Shown here: positions 1 through 13,131 of the stretch, one piece after another
Layout: each line of letters begins with the position of its first letter
Numbering within the stretch: the stretch's first letter is position 1
From: Hofstenia miamia
Taxonomy: Eukaryota > Xenacoelomorpha > Acoela
Assembly (NCBI GenBank): GCA_004352715.1
Contig: SCFE01000074.1
Location: 326,442-390,441, forward strand
Direction: 5' to 3'
DNA length: 64,000 bases
Notes under the pieces: generated by a model
What the model saw: only the letters and a program-made list of their open reading frames with translations
The model's database searches: none
What the model was told of the DNA's origin: nothing
Translations under genes and position numbers: made by a program

Positions 1-1015
1 TTTGTTTATTAAAAAGACCGATTATTCATCTTGGGAATTATATTTGCTATAATTAATTTAAACTTTTCATAGCCAATTGGTGCTAACGATTTGCTCACTG
101 TAGAACGTTGTAAAACGCTCTGCGCTAATGAGCAGCACTGTTGACAGACTTCGAAAGCGAGCAGTTTGAATCGTAAGTTTTAATATCGAACTAAATTTTA
201 CGCTATAAATAATGGATAGTACAAATTTATTTAGATATGAAAAAAATTTTATTTACTGTTTCTTGTTCTAATCAACTCTCCCAAATTTATACAAAATTGT
301 AAAAAACGCTTTCCTAGAAATATTTTAATAATTTGTTAAATTAACGTTATGCTTATAATATTTTTCCTAATATCAGCTTCTACCAATCACGATAACCTAC
401 AAACATGTCTAGCTTCTCGGGAAAAGGCAGTTATCCAGCATGCAACAAAAAGAAGATTTCAAAAATAAGCTGTTATGTGATTTTCTATTTTTCCATATTT
501 TTGATATAGATAGTGTGCATATTTTTCATAAAAATTCTGAAATTAGTAATATTTCGATATTTACATATCATCCGAGAGAACATGTGTGCTCAACATTTTT
601 TGCCATGTGGCTTTTGCTGACATAAATGTTAAAATAATTCTGCTCTAATCACTAGCACTATTAGCATTCCGTTTTCCACGTCAGTGCATTAATTTTCATA
701 CACATTAAAGTCCAAGTAATAGAACTCCCGATCAGATGTTCAGGGGAAAATTTCGTCTTAATTCTTAATTATCCGATTCATATACTCATCTCTACATTGT
801 TCTGCGTAACCTTTAAGCATTCTTGAAAATGCATGCTCAAATCTATAAATTTAGTTTGAGTCTATTGTATATTTCTGCAAAAACTAGAAATGGTTTTCTA
901 AATTTAATTTATACTTGTTAATATTAAAAATTTTGAATGTATTATATGGCTGTAATAGAATAGTTTATTATTATTGTATGCATATATATGCATGTACATA
1001 TAGGTGATCTAGACA
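1..1015. other. intergenic, nothing recognised
   Basis: AT-rich sequence with no open frame of convincing composition, no terminal repeats and no RNA gene that I can see. Confidence 0.5.
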
Positions 1016-2234
1016 CTATGAATGTTGTACCCAGTGCCACAGTGATTCTCCATAGCATCTGACGCCATATTTGTTATTGGCCCAAAATAACGGATTTTGA
1101 AAAATATTTAACATCTGTGTTGAAAAGAAAATTTGTTTGTTCATAAATATATTATGAAGAAACAGAATTCTTATGTAAATTTTGTTCATTTGATTTCGAG
1201 ACAATACTGTTTGCATGACATTTTTTAAATCTATCCTACGAAACGCAACCATGTGTTTTCTAGTGTATTTCTTGATTTGAATATTAAATTGCATTTATTT
1301 CAATAGTCACTCTGCATTAATATTAGATAATAATATTCAGTACCAAATATGTTAAATTTCGAGAGAAAGACGGGATCGGAATAGGGATATGAACTGTCTG
1401 ATTTGTCAAGGTTTTAGACTAAACATGGAAATTTGCATGGATTTTTCCCCACAAATTATTTCAGGATAATATGCTGTTCACTAACATTAAATAATTACTG
1501 CATGTCAATTGAGATATATAACATATGTTGTGATAACAAAAAAAGATTTACAGCATTAAACCATTACATGTATTTTAATATTCAATCTTCCGAAATGAGA
1601 AAAAACCTTAACAACCAGTGAAGGTGGAGTTCTGTGTACTTTTTTTGCCACAAGATGCTTGCATTGCTCTGCATGATGATGGATGAAGATGATTGAATCA
1701 CCAAGACTCTCAGTCGAAATCGAATTTTCACATAAATGGTACACAAAAATGATGTCTTTGCCTTTACACTTAAAATTGACATTATACAAAGAGATCACTA
1801 GACGTAGTTCCTGAAAATTAGGATACAAAGTAGTGTCTGGATGTGGATCAGAACTTTGGGTAATTTCAGATTAGTCAAGGGATAATGAGGAGTTCCTTTG
1901 GGATGGGATCATTCTTGAAGAGATTGACTGTTTCATGTGACAGATGGGAATTTCGTAAGATAGAACAAGAATGTAGCAGATTTTAAGTAACGAATACTTT
2001 GAAATTTGAATATTTTAATAAAATTATTGAGTTTAAGCTAGGGATTAAACAGGTAGGCCTGCAGGTATATTAACTGATGACTAATAAGAAACTTGCTAAT
2101 TAAATCAGTCCCAGTAATTCTCCTCCCACTTTACGGGAGTTTTCTGGAGTGCTTTTGGAAATCCTCAAGCCATCACGCAATAATTTGTCATGAATTGCAA
2201 TTTCATCCCAGGTGTTCACAAATGTGTCAAACAT
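1016..2234 (-). CDS. candidate three-exon gene, unknown product
   Basis: Read on the minus strand, three open stretches join in phase. (1) 2234-2130 begins ATG (MFDTFVNTWDEI) and runs through LLRDGLRISKSTPENSRK to a weak donor, gtggga. (2) 1810-1607 has a good acceptor (ctaattttcag) and encodes 68 residues starting ELRLVISLYN and including GKDIIFVYHLCENS and a HHH run; it ends AAG|gttttt. (3) 1114-1016 follows a strong acceptor (ttttcttttcaacacag) and reads to a stop (…CYGESLWHWVQHS). All joins are phase 0, giving about 135 residues. Amino-acid composition is protein-like, but I recognise no family. The first donor is weak and the start is inferred. This could be a short real gene, part of a longer one, or chance. 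Confidence 0.3.
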
Positions 2235-2388
2235 AAATTTTCATTGTTATTAATTATCCTCGGTACTTGCAATTGTAAGAATGCAATAATTTCTACTTTA
2301 TTACTTTATCCTCGCATCATTTTGATAAAAATCTAGAAGAATTCATCTGATTACGATTTTTAGTAAAGGATTTTATTGCTATTGACAG

Positions 2389-2672
2389 ATCAAAAAAAAT
2401 TCAAACTGCGAATTTGCTAAAAACAACTTGAAACAAGCTTCATCAAATTTTGAGGTGTTGGGGTTTAGTGATCAACAAAACTTTCATTGTCTCGAGAATC
2501 TTATGCTGAAGTTCCTAGATCCCAAAAGATAATAAATACATTTTTGGGACCTACGCAAATGAATTCATTATCGACTTTGAAAAATATAAAACTTAATACA
2601 TTTCTTTCTAAAAACATTGACAAACCCAATGAGTTGCCAAAAACTGCCTATCAATATCATGTCAGCAGATAA
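2389..2672 (+). pseudogene. candidate coding remnant with frame change
   Basis: A good acceptor (attgctattgacag) ends at 2388. The frame from 2389 stays open for 47 codons (…CEFAKNNLKQASSNFEV…) to TAA at 2530-2532. An overlapping frame from about 2487 continues with protein-like sequence (SRESYAEVPRSQKIINTF…) to a stop at 2672. Two adjacent protein-like frames in AT-rich DNA suggest one reading frame broken by a +1/-1 shift, either a mutation or a sequencing error. No family recognised. Confidence 0.22.
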
Positions 2673-5600
2673 AGTTGATTTTTTCTTTTAAAAAATGCAA
2701 TATAATGAATCCAGTAACTGAAAGTGTTCGTTTACAGTTAGTATACGTCTAATGACAAACATGAATATACAAATGCTTAGTCGTGTATCATTTTGTATAA
2801 AACAAAGCGCAATTTTTTGGGCAATTTTAATCCCTAACATCTAAGTGCTCTAGTAGAGAATAATTAAAATAGATTTTTAATTCGTATTCAAAATATTAAT
2901 TTTACCCAGGCATTTGTTACAATTTGTGAAAGTTTCCATAAGATTTGCTTATAATTACAAAAACTAATAAGGAAAGAAAATATGAAAACACCACTAGAAA
3001 TAGAATTTTTTCCTCCTAAATTTTCATATTTCATACTAACAAAATGCGTACCCAATATCAAAGATGTAATATCGAAGCAATAAATCAAAATACTATACTT
3101 AATTTTACAAAGAATTCATTCATATCTTTGGAAAAATAATTTAAAGTAGAGTTACTAAAAGCACATTGTTTTAATAGAGCCTAGGATTTTAGGGAATGGC
3201 AATTCTCCAACTTGATACAAAGAAGTTGAAAATGGCTGTTAAAAGTTGTCTAAAATTTATTGACAACAAATTACAGAGACACATTACAATTACAAACTGC
3301 TTTTGATTCTGATTTGAATTTTCAGTGAAAATATGGTTATCTCTTAACATGTTTTTGTATCACGAAAGAGTTCTCTCAATGTGACAATAAAAAAGTTGTT
3401 GTACTCCCAACAGCAACTTCCACCAAACTCTAAGTTGCTACATGAATGTCTTCAACAACTGCATCCACTCAATCCAATATTGTACATAATTGTGTTATTC
3501 TGGTTAACTAAAGAGTAAAATGGTTGGTAGACAACACAAATTTTCTAAGAAGCTGTTTACTTCAAAAAATATCAGTTTAGGTGCCCAAAGAATCCTTCCA
3601 GCCCTGGTTCTATTATTATTTAACAAGCTGTCTTTTTATTTACAGGGTGGCCAAAAACCTTAAAGCTAGAAAGTGTATTTGTGATTGCTGCTACCTTACA
3701 TAAACTTTCAGCCACATCACGCCGTTGAAAATGATCAGCGGCTGCGGTGGTGCCAGACACTTCTGCACTTTCATGCACGTTTGAATTGTAAACAATTTTT
3801 TTTCATACCACCTTCATATTTTCAGTCATTATTTGTATTTCTTCATCCAGCTGCCCTTTCTTCTAAAACTCAAATAAGAAATGCTTAAATGAAAGGAGTA
3901 ATCAAAATTATACCTGGAAGTTGTAGAAAATGCATGAAATGAAAATATTTACAATTCTAGCATGAAATCGGTATATATTTCATCAATATTAATGCTTGAG
4001 TGTAAAATATCACACTATTCAACTTTAATTTCCACGTAGTTCATCTAGTAAATGAACTATTTTCCTTAAATATGCATATTACTCTCATTTGGTATTTGTG
4101 CTTAAATTTAGGGCTATAAACTAGGGCTATGTGAGGTGGGACCAGAAATTTATTGATCCAAGTCCCATTTAACCGCATTGCATCTGGACACAGTCCTCCT
4201 CAATATTCGTCCCAAGGTTTCATTTTTTCCTCAACACAATTTCTATTTTGACAAAAATCAAGAAAAATAAATTCTGAAATCTGTGCTTCCAGTTTTTTAC
4301 TAGTGGTTCCACTACAATTTTATTTTCAGTCGTACTGAAATACTTAGTCCCAATTTCCATTCACTTGGTACTGGACAAGTAAATACCCTGTAGTTAAATG
4401 ATTCCGTAGAACCCTACTATAAACTAAAATAATGTTATTCTTTACCCATTCTGTTTTTAGATTGTAAACCATTCTGATTAAGAAATATTGTTGCTTCGAA
4501 CAAATATTAAAATAGTATGGAATTTCTTATTTCTTTCCTTATACTTGTATGATTTTCCATTATCTCCCTAAAGCGTGTAATAATTGAAAGCGTATCCGAA
4601 TTAGAATTCGTTTTGCTTTGCTCTGTTTTTGTTTCTCAAAATAAATTATATTTTTGCTGTAACCGTTTTTCGAAACCTGAAAAAATAATTAAATCAGTAT
4701 TAAATATATACTGCAAGTCTCATATCAACATTTGAAAAACCAATTGAGGCACCTAGTATAATATTATTATAGAATCACATAAAACATATCGGGATTAATT
4801 AAAATACGTATTTACGAAAAAATGTTACAGTTGCCACCTTTTAAAATCAATCTTTCAGAAAAAACCTAAATTTTAAAACTTAAGCAATAAACGTTCTCTT
4901 AATTAGTAAATATACTGGTAAATGATGTAACTTGCCCCTAACCTAGCGAAAATTTGTTCCGCCCCCACTAGCTATCGTTCTTACCTATCACTTGTTACTA
5001 CATAAACAAAGTGAAAAGTTTAAATTTCGACTTTAAAGGTTTTTCATTTTATAATATTTAAGAAGCTATCTAAATAATTTCTAAATTTCATTAGCTTGAT
5101 GACAATAGAATCTATACAACAAGTGCGTTTGAAACGTTTGCTGCTTTTTCCCATTGTATTATTCAAAAAGTCTCTCTAGACCGCATTAAGAAGAACTAAT
5201 GCAAATCTATGTTTGTGGTACCGACCAATTTAATTTATTGACACAGATTCCAAACCCATGCGACGGGGCCCAGTAGATCCCATTGGACTAGACTATCCCG
5301 CAGAAGCATAGCCTGTGCTAAATCACATATTCTCACTTACATTTGGACACTTTTCAGCAAATACAAAAGTAGTATTCGTAAACTCCTAATGTTTATTATT
5401 AATGTATAGGCTGGTAAACGCGTTTTGCTGGAGGCACTGGTATAACAGTTTAGAGGGTATTTGATTCATTCCATTCACCCACTTTACCCCATTTATTAGT
5501 ACACAATTACTACCGCAATGGGTTTTGAAAATCCTTGCTTATATCAAGAAACATTCAAGGTTCATTTTTCCCTCCATCGGCTTAAGGCCTTCTAATTACA

Positions 5601-6332
5601 TGAACGTTAGGTATGGAGTGAATGTAAATATTTTTCTTCAAAAATTTTCAACATTGAATTAAAGTATGTCCCCAATAAACCTGTCCATGCCTCACGATTT
5701 TCAAATTTGCTAATAGGTTTGGAGAAAATTCTTTGGTAAATGTAGAAAAATGATTTGTCCTTTTAAGAGGACACTAAGCTGATTAAGGTTATGGTTAAGT
5801 GATTGGCTGTAAAGTTCCGTCCATATTATTCCAATTCAAAATGGCGTTTAAATGAATACAGACATCTATTCAATTAATAGACAAAACATCTATCACGTTA
5901 CAGAAATGCAATTGTTGTGTACAGGAGAATCCTTATACGCAATGCATTTTATTTTTATAAATCAAAAGTGAATTTTACATTTATTAAACAATAGCTAATT
6001 TCATTAAACATAATTGCAAAGGACAGCTCATAAATGCATAAGTCGAGAAAACTCTCATCATATGAAATGCGATTTGTCGTAATACAGCAGCAAAAGTATA
6101 TGGAAATTATGTTTCAAGAAATGAAGCTTCAAAATAAATTGCATTGTTTTTCATATCCTCTCAACTTAATGCGGATCTTCTCTTTCACTAGAGAAAGTTG
6201 TTCGTTCCACAAGGGTGCATACTATGAAGATACAAATGGTGCCCTTTGTTGAACTTTTAACTTCTCAATTTCCTCTCACATCTATTTACAACTTAACAAT
6301 TTTTTCAAATTTAAAAAATTCAAAGCAGACAC
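2673..6332. other. intergenic; two possible solo transposon ends
   Basis: No gene seen. At 3643 the sequence ACAGGGTGGCCAAAAACC looks like a Tc1/mariner-type end, and at about 4125 TAGGGCTATGTGAGG looks like a hAT-type end. I find no partner for either nearby, so both are only suggestive. The remainder is featureless AT-rich DNA. Confidence 0.3.
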
Positions 6333-6351
6333 TATATATATATATATATAC
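6333..6351. repeat. (TA)n microsatellite
   Basis: Uninterrupted TA run read directly from the sequence. Confidence 0.95.
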
Positions 6352-7283
6352 ATAAGACAAGGTTGTCTACATAAAGTTGATAATACCGGGAGTTACTAAG
6401 TAGAAAACTGAAGAATTACTTAAATAGTGTTTCTCTTTCAATGCATTACTACTAGATATTGCCAAATGATATTTTTCACTATTTTTTTTACTAACGAAAG
6501 AACATGAAAACGACAGACCTCTGGAAACCTTGAAAAGAAGGAACGCCGGCAGAACAGAAAAGGCGAATAAAAAAGTGGTTATTGTTCAACAAGTTCAGAT
6601 CACGTAACGTAACAATGCTTCTTTGATACGAAGGTCAGCAATGAGATACGTAACGAAAGAACTAATACATGAAATACTATATTATATCAAAATACAGACT
6701 AATAGGCACATAGAATTATTAAATTCTTAAATCAGATGTATTAAGTCGTCATTCCTAATATCTTGCAAATGACAAAATTATCTATGTCATCAAATGAATT
6801 GTGATATGAGTCAGAGCTGAAAGCAGATGGCTGGTTCAGAAATCTGAGCCTAAATCTAACCGATTTCAGAACATTTTTATGAATTTATCGTAGAAATTTG
6901 AAATATTTATTGTTTGTAGCTTATTATTAATTTGCTTTTCTGATTTTCAGCAAACGTAAAATTTGAAATATAACATTTAGTAATTATTTTCTTGCAACAT
7001 TGATTTTTGGATTACACGTTATGCTAGTATTAAACTTTCAATATTAGCAATTCACAATCAACGGGTCAGCAAATTTGGGTTGCCTCAAAACTTCGTAGGC
7101 TTGATTGGTTCAATAAATCTTTGAACTGTTTCCTTGCATGTCTGACTTTTTGCTTAATCTTCAATATAGCTAACCTATCCGGAATGGAATAATTATTAAT
7201 ATTCCTCAGCATTATATTTAGGCTGATTGTGTATGTAGAAAATTTATATATATATCGGTAATGGTGCTTAAAAATCTGTACGC
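6352..7283. other. intergenic, nothing recognised
   Basis: No supported gene or repeat end; low-complexity AT sequence. Confidence 0.45.
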
Positions 7284-7302
7284 ATATATATATATATATA
7301 TA
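7284..7302. repeat. (TA)n microsatellite
   Basis: Short uninterrupted TA run. Confidence 0.95.
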
Positions 7303-7757
7303 ACTATAAGCTTAAAAGTAAAGCAAACTAGTCTAATGCTTAACCAATAGAAATTTACTAGATATAATGCAAATTTCTCATGTAAGAAATTTCAATGTTT
7401 TTGGTAAAGTAACCATTCTGCTTTACAATTTTGAAATTGGAAATGAATAATGCAAATATTTTTTACAATATCATTTTTATTTGTTTTTGCAAATACATAA
7501 AATTTGATGGGTAGGTGCTAAGACTTAAGATTTTGTTATAAATATTGAAATGAGGTTTTCCCCAAATGATAATTATCCGTCATCGCAAATCATTGTGACA
7601 AATCTTTGAGAATTATTATTAGCAGTTACACCCGCAAGCAATGCTTTAAAGTCATTTATACAATTGTTAGCATATTGACAGATTTTCTTAAAAAAATAAC
7701 ATCTGGTAAGCATGAAGTTGATGAGTTTTTGATTATCACAAAAAATTCTACATTTAT

Positions 7758-7759
<2 letters not shown>

Positions 7760-7823
<64 letters not shown>

Positions 7824-7836
7824 ATATATATATATG
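7760..7836. repeat. long (TA)n microsatellite with TG interruption
   Basis: About 77 bases of TA dinucleotides with one register slip and a TGTG interruption near 7820. YIYIYI-type open frames over it on both strands are artefacts of the repeat. Confidence 0.95.
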
Positions 7837-7931
7837 TAATACTGATAGATCATCACACTTGTTCCTATTAATTGCGTGATTCATTAATGAGATTAAGCAT
7901 ATAACACAAAGCATCCAAATGATTTATTCCT

Positions 7932-8540
7932 TTGTCCTATGTCATTTTACATATGGCATGCATTCTGCTTACTAATCTTACAATCCAACAAAGTGAACGT
8001 ATTAATAGAACATTCAACTGGTGTATCAGATCTTTTTACAATATTTACAAGCAAGATACCAGTGATAAGTTACAAGAAGTTCAAATTCTGTCACCCAAGT
8101 ACCACATAATGTTTGCAAGCTTGACGTTGTTTTTCAAACATGTTACCAATTCGGTGCATACACTGAAATTCCTTAACAATAACATCAAATTTAACTCAAG
8201 AACACGTGCATGTATCGTCAGTATAGCAAATAAATCAGATGCATGGAATAATTCTTTTACACATGCTACCAGTCTATTATGGAATAATTTATCTTGTACA
8301 ATAAGATACGCTGAAAGCCTTAGGAAGTTTAAGCGATTACTGAAACATAATTTACTTTCCCAACAAAAAATTATTGGTTCATCAAAAACCCTAAACGCTT
8401 TCCAGATGTATGTATAGCGAACTGTAAAATCGATTTCCGCTGATTTGTTTTAATTTATTTTAAATTCATTTTTGTAAGCTATGTATTTCATTTGAAATAA
8501 AAGCTTATTAAGAATATATATATATATATATATATATATA
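7932..8540 (+). mobile_element. LINE 3' end (RT C-terminus and tail)
   Basis: The frame at 7932-8417 is 161 codons. Its C-terminal half has the pattern common after the RT domain in CR1/Jockey-type LINEs: an arginine-rich stretch (FNSRTRAC), then ATSLLWNNLSCTIRYAESLR, then FKRLLKHNLL. No catalytic motifs are present, so this is a 5'-truncated copy. After the stop come an AATAAA at about 8497 and a (TA)n run to 8540, which I take as the 3' tail. Dead element, plus strand. Confidence 0.7.
8514..8540. repeat. (TA)n at LINE 3' end
   Basis: TA run directly downstream of the LINE polyadenylation-like AATAAA. Confidence 0.9.
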
Positions 8541-8868
8541 CTGATTTACATAATGATTTTGACAATGTCATGGGATTTCTTTAAAGTTTGCACATCAGTA
8601 TTTCTAAAACTATTAGGTAAAGCTTTTGAAAATTTGTAAACATAGCAATCTTTGCATGCTAAATAAAATTACTTATTTGGAATTTGAATACAATGAAGAT
8701 TTTTTCTATTAAATTTTAGGATTGCCCCTGAAAAGAAACACTGGATAAAAACTAATCATAAAATAAGAGAATTCGTAAAAATTGAATTTAAGATGATTAG
8801 ATTTATTATTGTAAAGAAAATCAGAAATATATCTTGTATCATCACCCAAATATTCTGTGATGAATAAC

Positions 8869-8891
8869 TATATATATATATATATATATAG
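8869..8891. repeat. (TA)n microsatellite
   Basis: TA run ending 46 bases upstream of the first visible coding exon of the coiled-coil gene. Confidence 0.95.
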
Positions 8892-8937
8892 TAAATAATT
8901 TTTAAAAATTTTTGTTTAATTTTTTCAAAATTGCCAG

Positions 8938-9110
8938 AAAATGTCATTGTCCGTAAAATTTCGAACAATGATTAATTCAGCGTCAATGTACCTGTTTAGC
9001 TTAAAAGAACATGAAATTGAATTGTCTAATTTAACGGAGGCCATTGGTAAAATCCATAAAGAAAATCTCAACTTGGAAAGCGAGATCAACTCAATTGAAG
9101 AAGCACATGA
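8938..9110 (+). CDS. coiled-coil gene, exon 1 seen
   Basis: Starts after ttgccag; the first ATG is the second codon-sized triplet (MSLSVKFRTMINSASMYLF). Charged heptads begin at LKEHEIELSNL. It ends in phase 2 before gtaagc. A 66-base open stretch at 9163-9228 could be an extra symmetric exon (phase 2 to 2, tatag acceptor, gttagc donor), but its sequence is not coiled-coil-like and the intron before it would be only 52 bases. Confidence 0.75.
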
Positions 9111-12106
9111 GTAAGCAATTTCTACAAAGTTATTGCAATTAATTAATAATGCGAAAATATAGGGATGATGTCAATGACCAAGTCGGTCTAACATTTTTTG
9201 ATGATGGCACTTTAGCAATGATGGGGAGGTTAGCAAGTAGCCATAGAGTTTAACTTCTTTATAGATTTTCTTTCTTCTTGCATGCTGTGACTATTTTTAG
9301 TTCACAACCAATTCTATCAATTTTCTTATAGTTTTCCCGCTAAATGCTCAAAGGCTATTTTTTCCTGACAATGAGCAGTTTTCTTGATTCCTTTTCCCTA
9401 TCATGAGTCCGTGGATTGCTCATACTTGAATATCAAAGCTGAATCCAAACATGACTGTATTTTTAATCGATCTTATGATAGCAATTTCACATATTCAGTT
9501 AGCTACATATATCTTAAATACACTATTTAATTCATTCGTTTATTCAAGTTTTTGCCCTTAAATTTAGTTTTTTATGTGTATGTTTGATTAAAAAGATGGT
9601 GTAAGCCCAAATTTAGGCTTCTATGCATACTTTTTTTCAGGAAATTTTAAAAAGTTCATAATTTTAACTAATTTTATTCAGTTCAAGTTGGTGAACAGAC
9701 ATTATTGCAATTTCGGTTAGTGATATATTCACTAATTTATTGGAATTGTAGGTGTTTCAAGCATAATTACTGTATTTTTTCCTAATGTATAACTATTTTT
9801 CACTGAATGTCACATCACTGATCACCTGAAGTAATGATGTTATTCGTGGTAAATGTGAAAAAACAGTTTGTTTTTTATAAAAGGACACTAGGCAGTTTAA
9901 GGTTAATAGGTTTGATAATTGAATGTAAATACTGCACAAAGTCTTAATGGGTTCACATGAGATTAAGATCCATTAATTTTTAAGCTGCAGAAATGATTGC
10001 GCAATGTTATCCTAATATTTCAATTCCTTGTGTTTCTGGATTTGAAGCAATTGCAATTTTATTGAATTAAAAAATATTTAAATTTTTAGAAACAATTTTG
10101 TATTTATAAATTTTACGATACTAATTCAATAAGAATTGACATTGCATTAATATTTGGTATCAATAAATATAATTAAGTTTTTGTTTTCAAATAATTGTGC
10201 AAAATAGTATCTTTGATAAAAGAGAAATGAATTTGTCTATAAAATCAAATTCGAATGTTTCTAGATCTCAAGAAAATTCTTTTATGTTTTTAGAAACATC
10301 AGTTTCAGGTTTTGAAATCCTCTGAGTGATTTAATGCACTCGTCTAATTGTATAAATTTTTTTTCACCATGATGTCTAACATTTTAGCCATTCACTTAAA
10401 TTTGATTGTTCCCGTGTTTGCAATATTTTCTGTAGATATATTAACATTTCACTCCTTTTAACATTTAGAGCTCAGGTTCAGATACTAAATAAGGAAATTG
10501 TTGATCTCAAAGAAAAAATGGAAGATCAAAAATCACAAAGGTAAGTGAAATTAATGTTTTAAAACTTAGTTAGTAATAAATTGAGCGTTTCCTGAACTAA
10601 TACCGACAAAGGCTTTTTTGAATTATCTGTTGTAATTTAGATTAGAGTTTCAAGGTCAACTAGACGCGATCCATCAGCAGTTAGAAATAATTAAATCCAA
10701 CCATGCGCAGTACATGAGTAAAATGAATAAGCAAATAAATGAAGGAAAGAAAGATCATGCGAAATATACGAAAGAGGTGAATTATAACAATCTTTGAATT
10801 AATTATTTAGTTTTGATATTTTTGGTTTTCAGTGCATATTTAGTGCTCAGGCCGACTTTCTGCTTACCCCCATATCCATTTTTGTGATGAATTTTTTTCG
10901 TTACAAAATTTTCAATTGGTGTAATCTGTCGACAAACGGGTGGGTTTTGATCTTTGCGTCCATAAATATTATCATTTTCAGTCAATGGTACTTTAAGCTT
11001 AGAATTTTCAACAGCCACCATGCTTTCAGATGATGACAATTGATAATATCTCTGATAATATTTAATTTCAAGTATTTCTTAGTCTTAATGAGAGAAGAAG
11101 CATTGGCGTTGATTGCACCGTATTTTATCATTTTATCCCTCGGATTGATATTTAATGAAAAATAGGTGTGTCGTTTTTTCACTCACACTTTATGTTTTGC
11201 ACCAATTATTTTATTAAAAATAAATTTTCTAGAATGTTCTTATATAAAGTACTTTTGTAATTAAGATAGTTTTTGAAAATTTATTGTTCTGAATATTTGA
11301 TATTCTGGTAATTGTGTTTTTAAATTCTTAGCACATTCTTAATTGGTGTTCCATAGAAAATATCCATCGATGCATATGCTATATTGATTTTTATGCTCCT
11401 TTCGATAAGTTTTGAACTGAGATTGTAATATTGTATTCACAATTATGCAACATCTAATAACTTTTGAATCGCTTAGAGACCATGTTTTAGTTGTACAATT
11501 GCTTTTGCTTAGTTATCTAGGTTTTTGCAATAATTCAAAGTTATTTAATCGTGTGAATTTTTCAGTAAAAAGTTGTTTGACGGTTTTATGCATTATTTTT
11601 CACATATGATATATTTAGGGTCAAGATTTACAAAAATCGCTAAAGGAGGCTGAATTGAAAATAAGATCAAATCAAGAGTTATTGAAGAAAAGGAAAGAGG
11701 ACTATAAGAAAATGCGTGATGATTTAGAAAGAGAAGTGAAACACTTGGAGGTTAGTTTGATTTTTTAAACTTTGTTAGCATATGTGTTTACCGTAGTAGT
11801 AGTAGTAATAATAATTTGTTATTTGTAATAGTATTGGCATTTGCATAATTTATTTGTTCATTAATAATTCCTAAATAATAGAAAAGCAACGGGCTTATAT
11901 ATTTTGTGTTTCAAAACTACCAAGGTAAAAGTGATATTTACACATCGTTCTATATAGACTTTGTTTTTCACACATATCCTCAGAGAAAATAATGACACCA
12001 GAATATGTCTGATGACCGACCCTTTGCAATCATCAAACTTTCCCGCCTTGCTAAAGCAGATATGTCTAATCATTGCAAAAAAACAGAAACCTTAGTAGTA
12101 ACATGA

Positions 12107-12147
<41 letters not shown>

Positions 12148-12692
12148 GGAGTAGATTTCGTAACAGAAAAATTTTCTATCCCGCTAATTTTTGTTTTCAA
12201 TGTTTATATCTACTTGAAAACATTGTTTTTCTAAAATTGTTAATTTTTCGGGTTAATTGTATTATATAAAATTGTTTTATTGCAGGCCACATTCCACTGA
12301 AAGACAACCCAAAATTTCAGTTAGAATACACAATAAATTAGTCCACATAACTTCAGTAATCAACATTGGAAGAATGCATTAATCATGCTTGACAAGAATT
12401 GTTTCTTGTGTCATAGCCGTTAATACGTTTTCACCAACATAATTTTGTTGCATATTGCTATCCTGCTTTCAAAACCACATATAATAAGAGTCAAAGCAAA
12501 TTTATTGCTGTAAATAACAGTAAAAAACTACAAACTACAACTACATGTATTTGCAAAATAACAACAAAATATATATAATATAAATGTATGTGTGTGCGGG
12601 CGTGGGTGTGTGCGTGTATGCGTGCGCCTTTCTAGTGCTATACACAATTTTCGAATGAGGTTAGTACGTTATTCTCGTTAAGAACGCATTGT

Positions 12693-12737
<45 letters not shown>

Positions 12738-13096
12738 NNNNNNNNNNNNNNNNNNNNNNNNNNNNNNNNNNNNNNNNNNNNNNNNNNNNNNNNNNNNNNN
12801 NNNNNNNNNNNNNNNNNNNNNNNNNNNNNNNNNNNNNNNNNNNNNNNNNNNNNNNNTAATAATAATAATCAGAGCAAATTTATTGCACATTATATGTATA
12901 CAAGATCTACAAACTAACACATGACAAAAGAAAATAAACATGAACAAATAACTACAAATTAATATGTACAATATATAATAATATAATCAATGTTTGAGTG
13001 GATGTTTATGTAGGTGCTCAATGTTGGATGTATGTTTCAAATGCATGAAGTGTATTACCGTCCCCTAATGTGTACTGTTTTATTATTAATAAATAT

Positions 13097-13131
<35 letters not shown>

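Noticed and set aside
3643-3900. ACAGGGTGGCC end plus 67-codon frame
   Set aside because: Only one end is present; the frame shows no transposase motif.
5260-5345. Consensus gtaagtgag donor on the minus strand at 5340
   Set aside because: The upstream minus frame is short and no acceptor or partner exon could be matched.
7573-7914. Frames with long YIYIYI runs
   Set aside because: Produced by a (TA)n microsatellite on both strands, with no other support.
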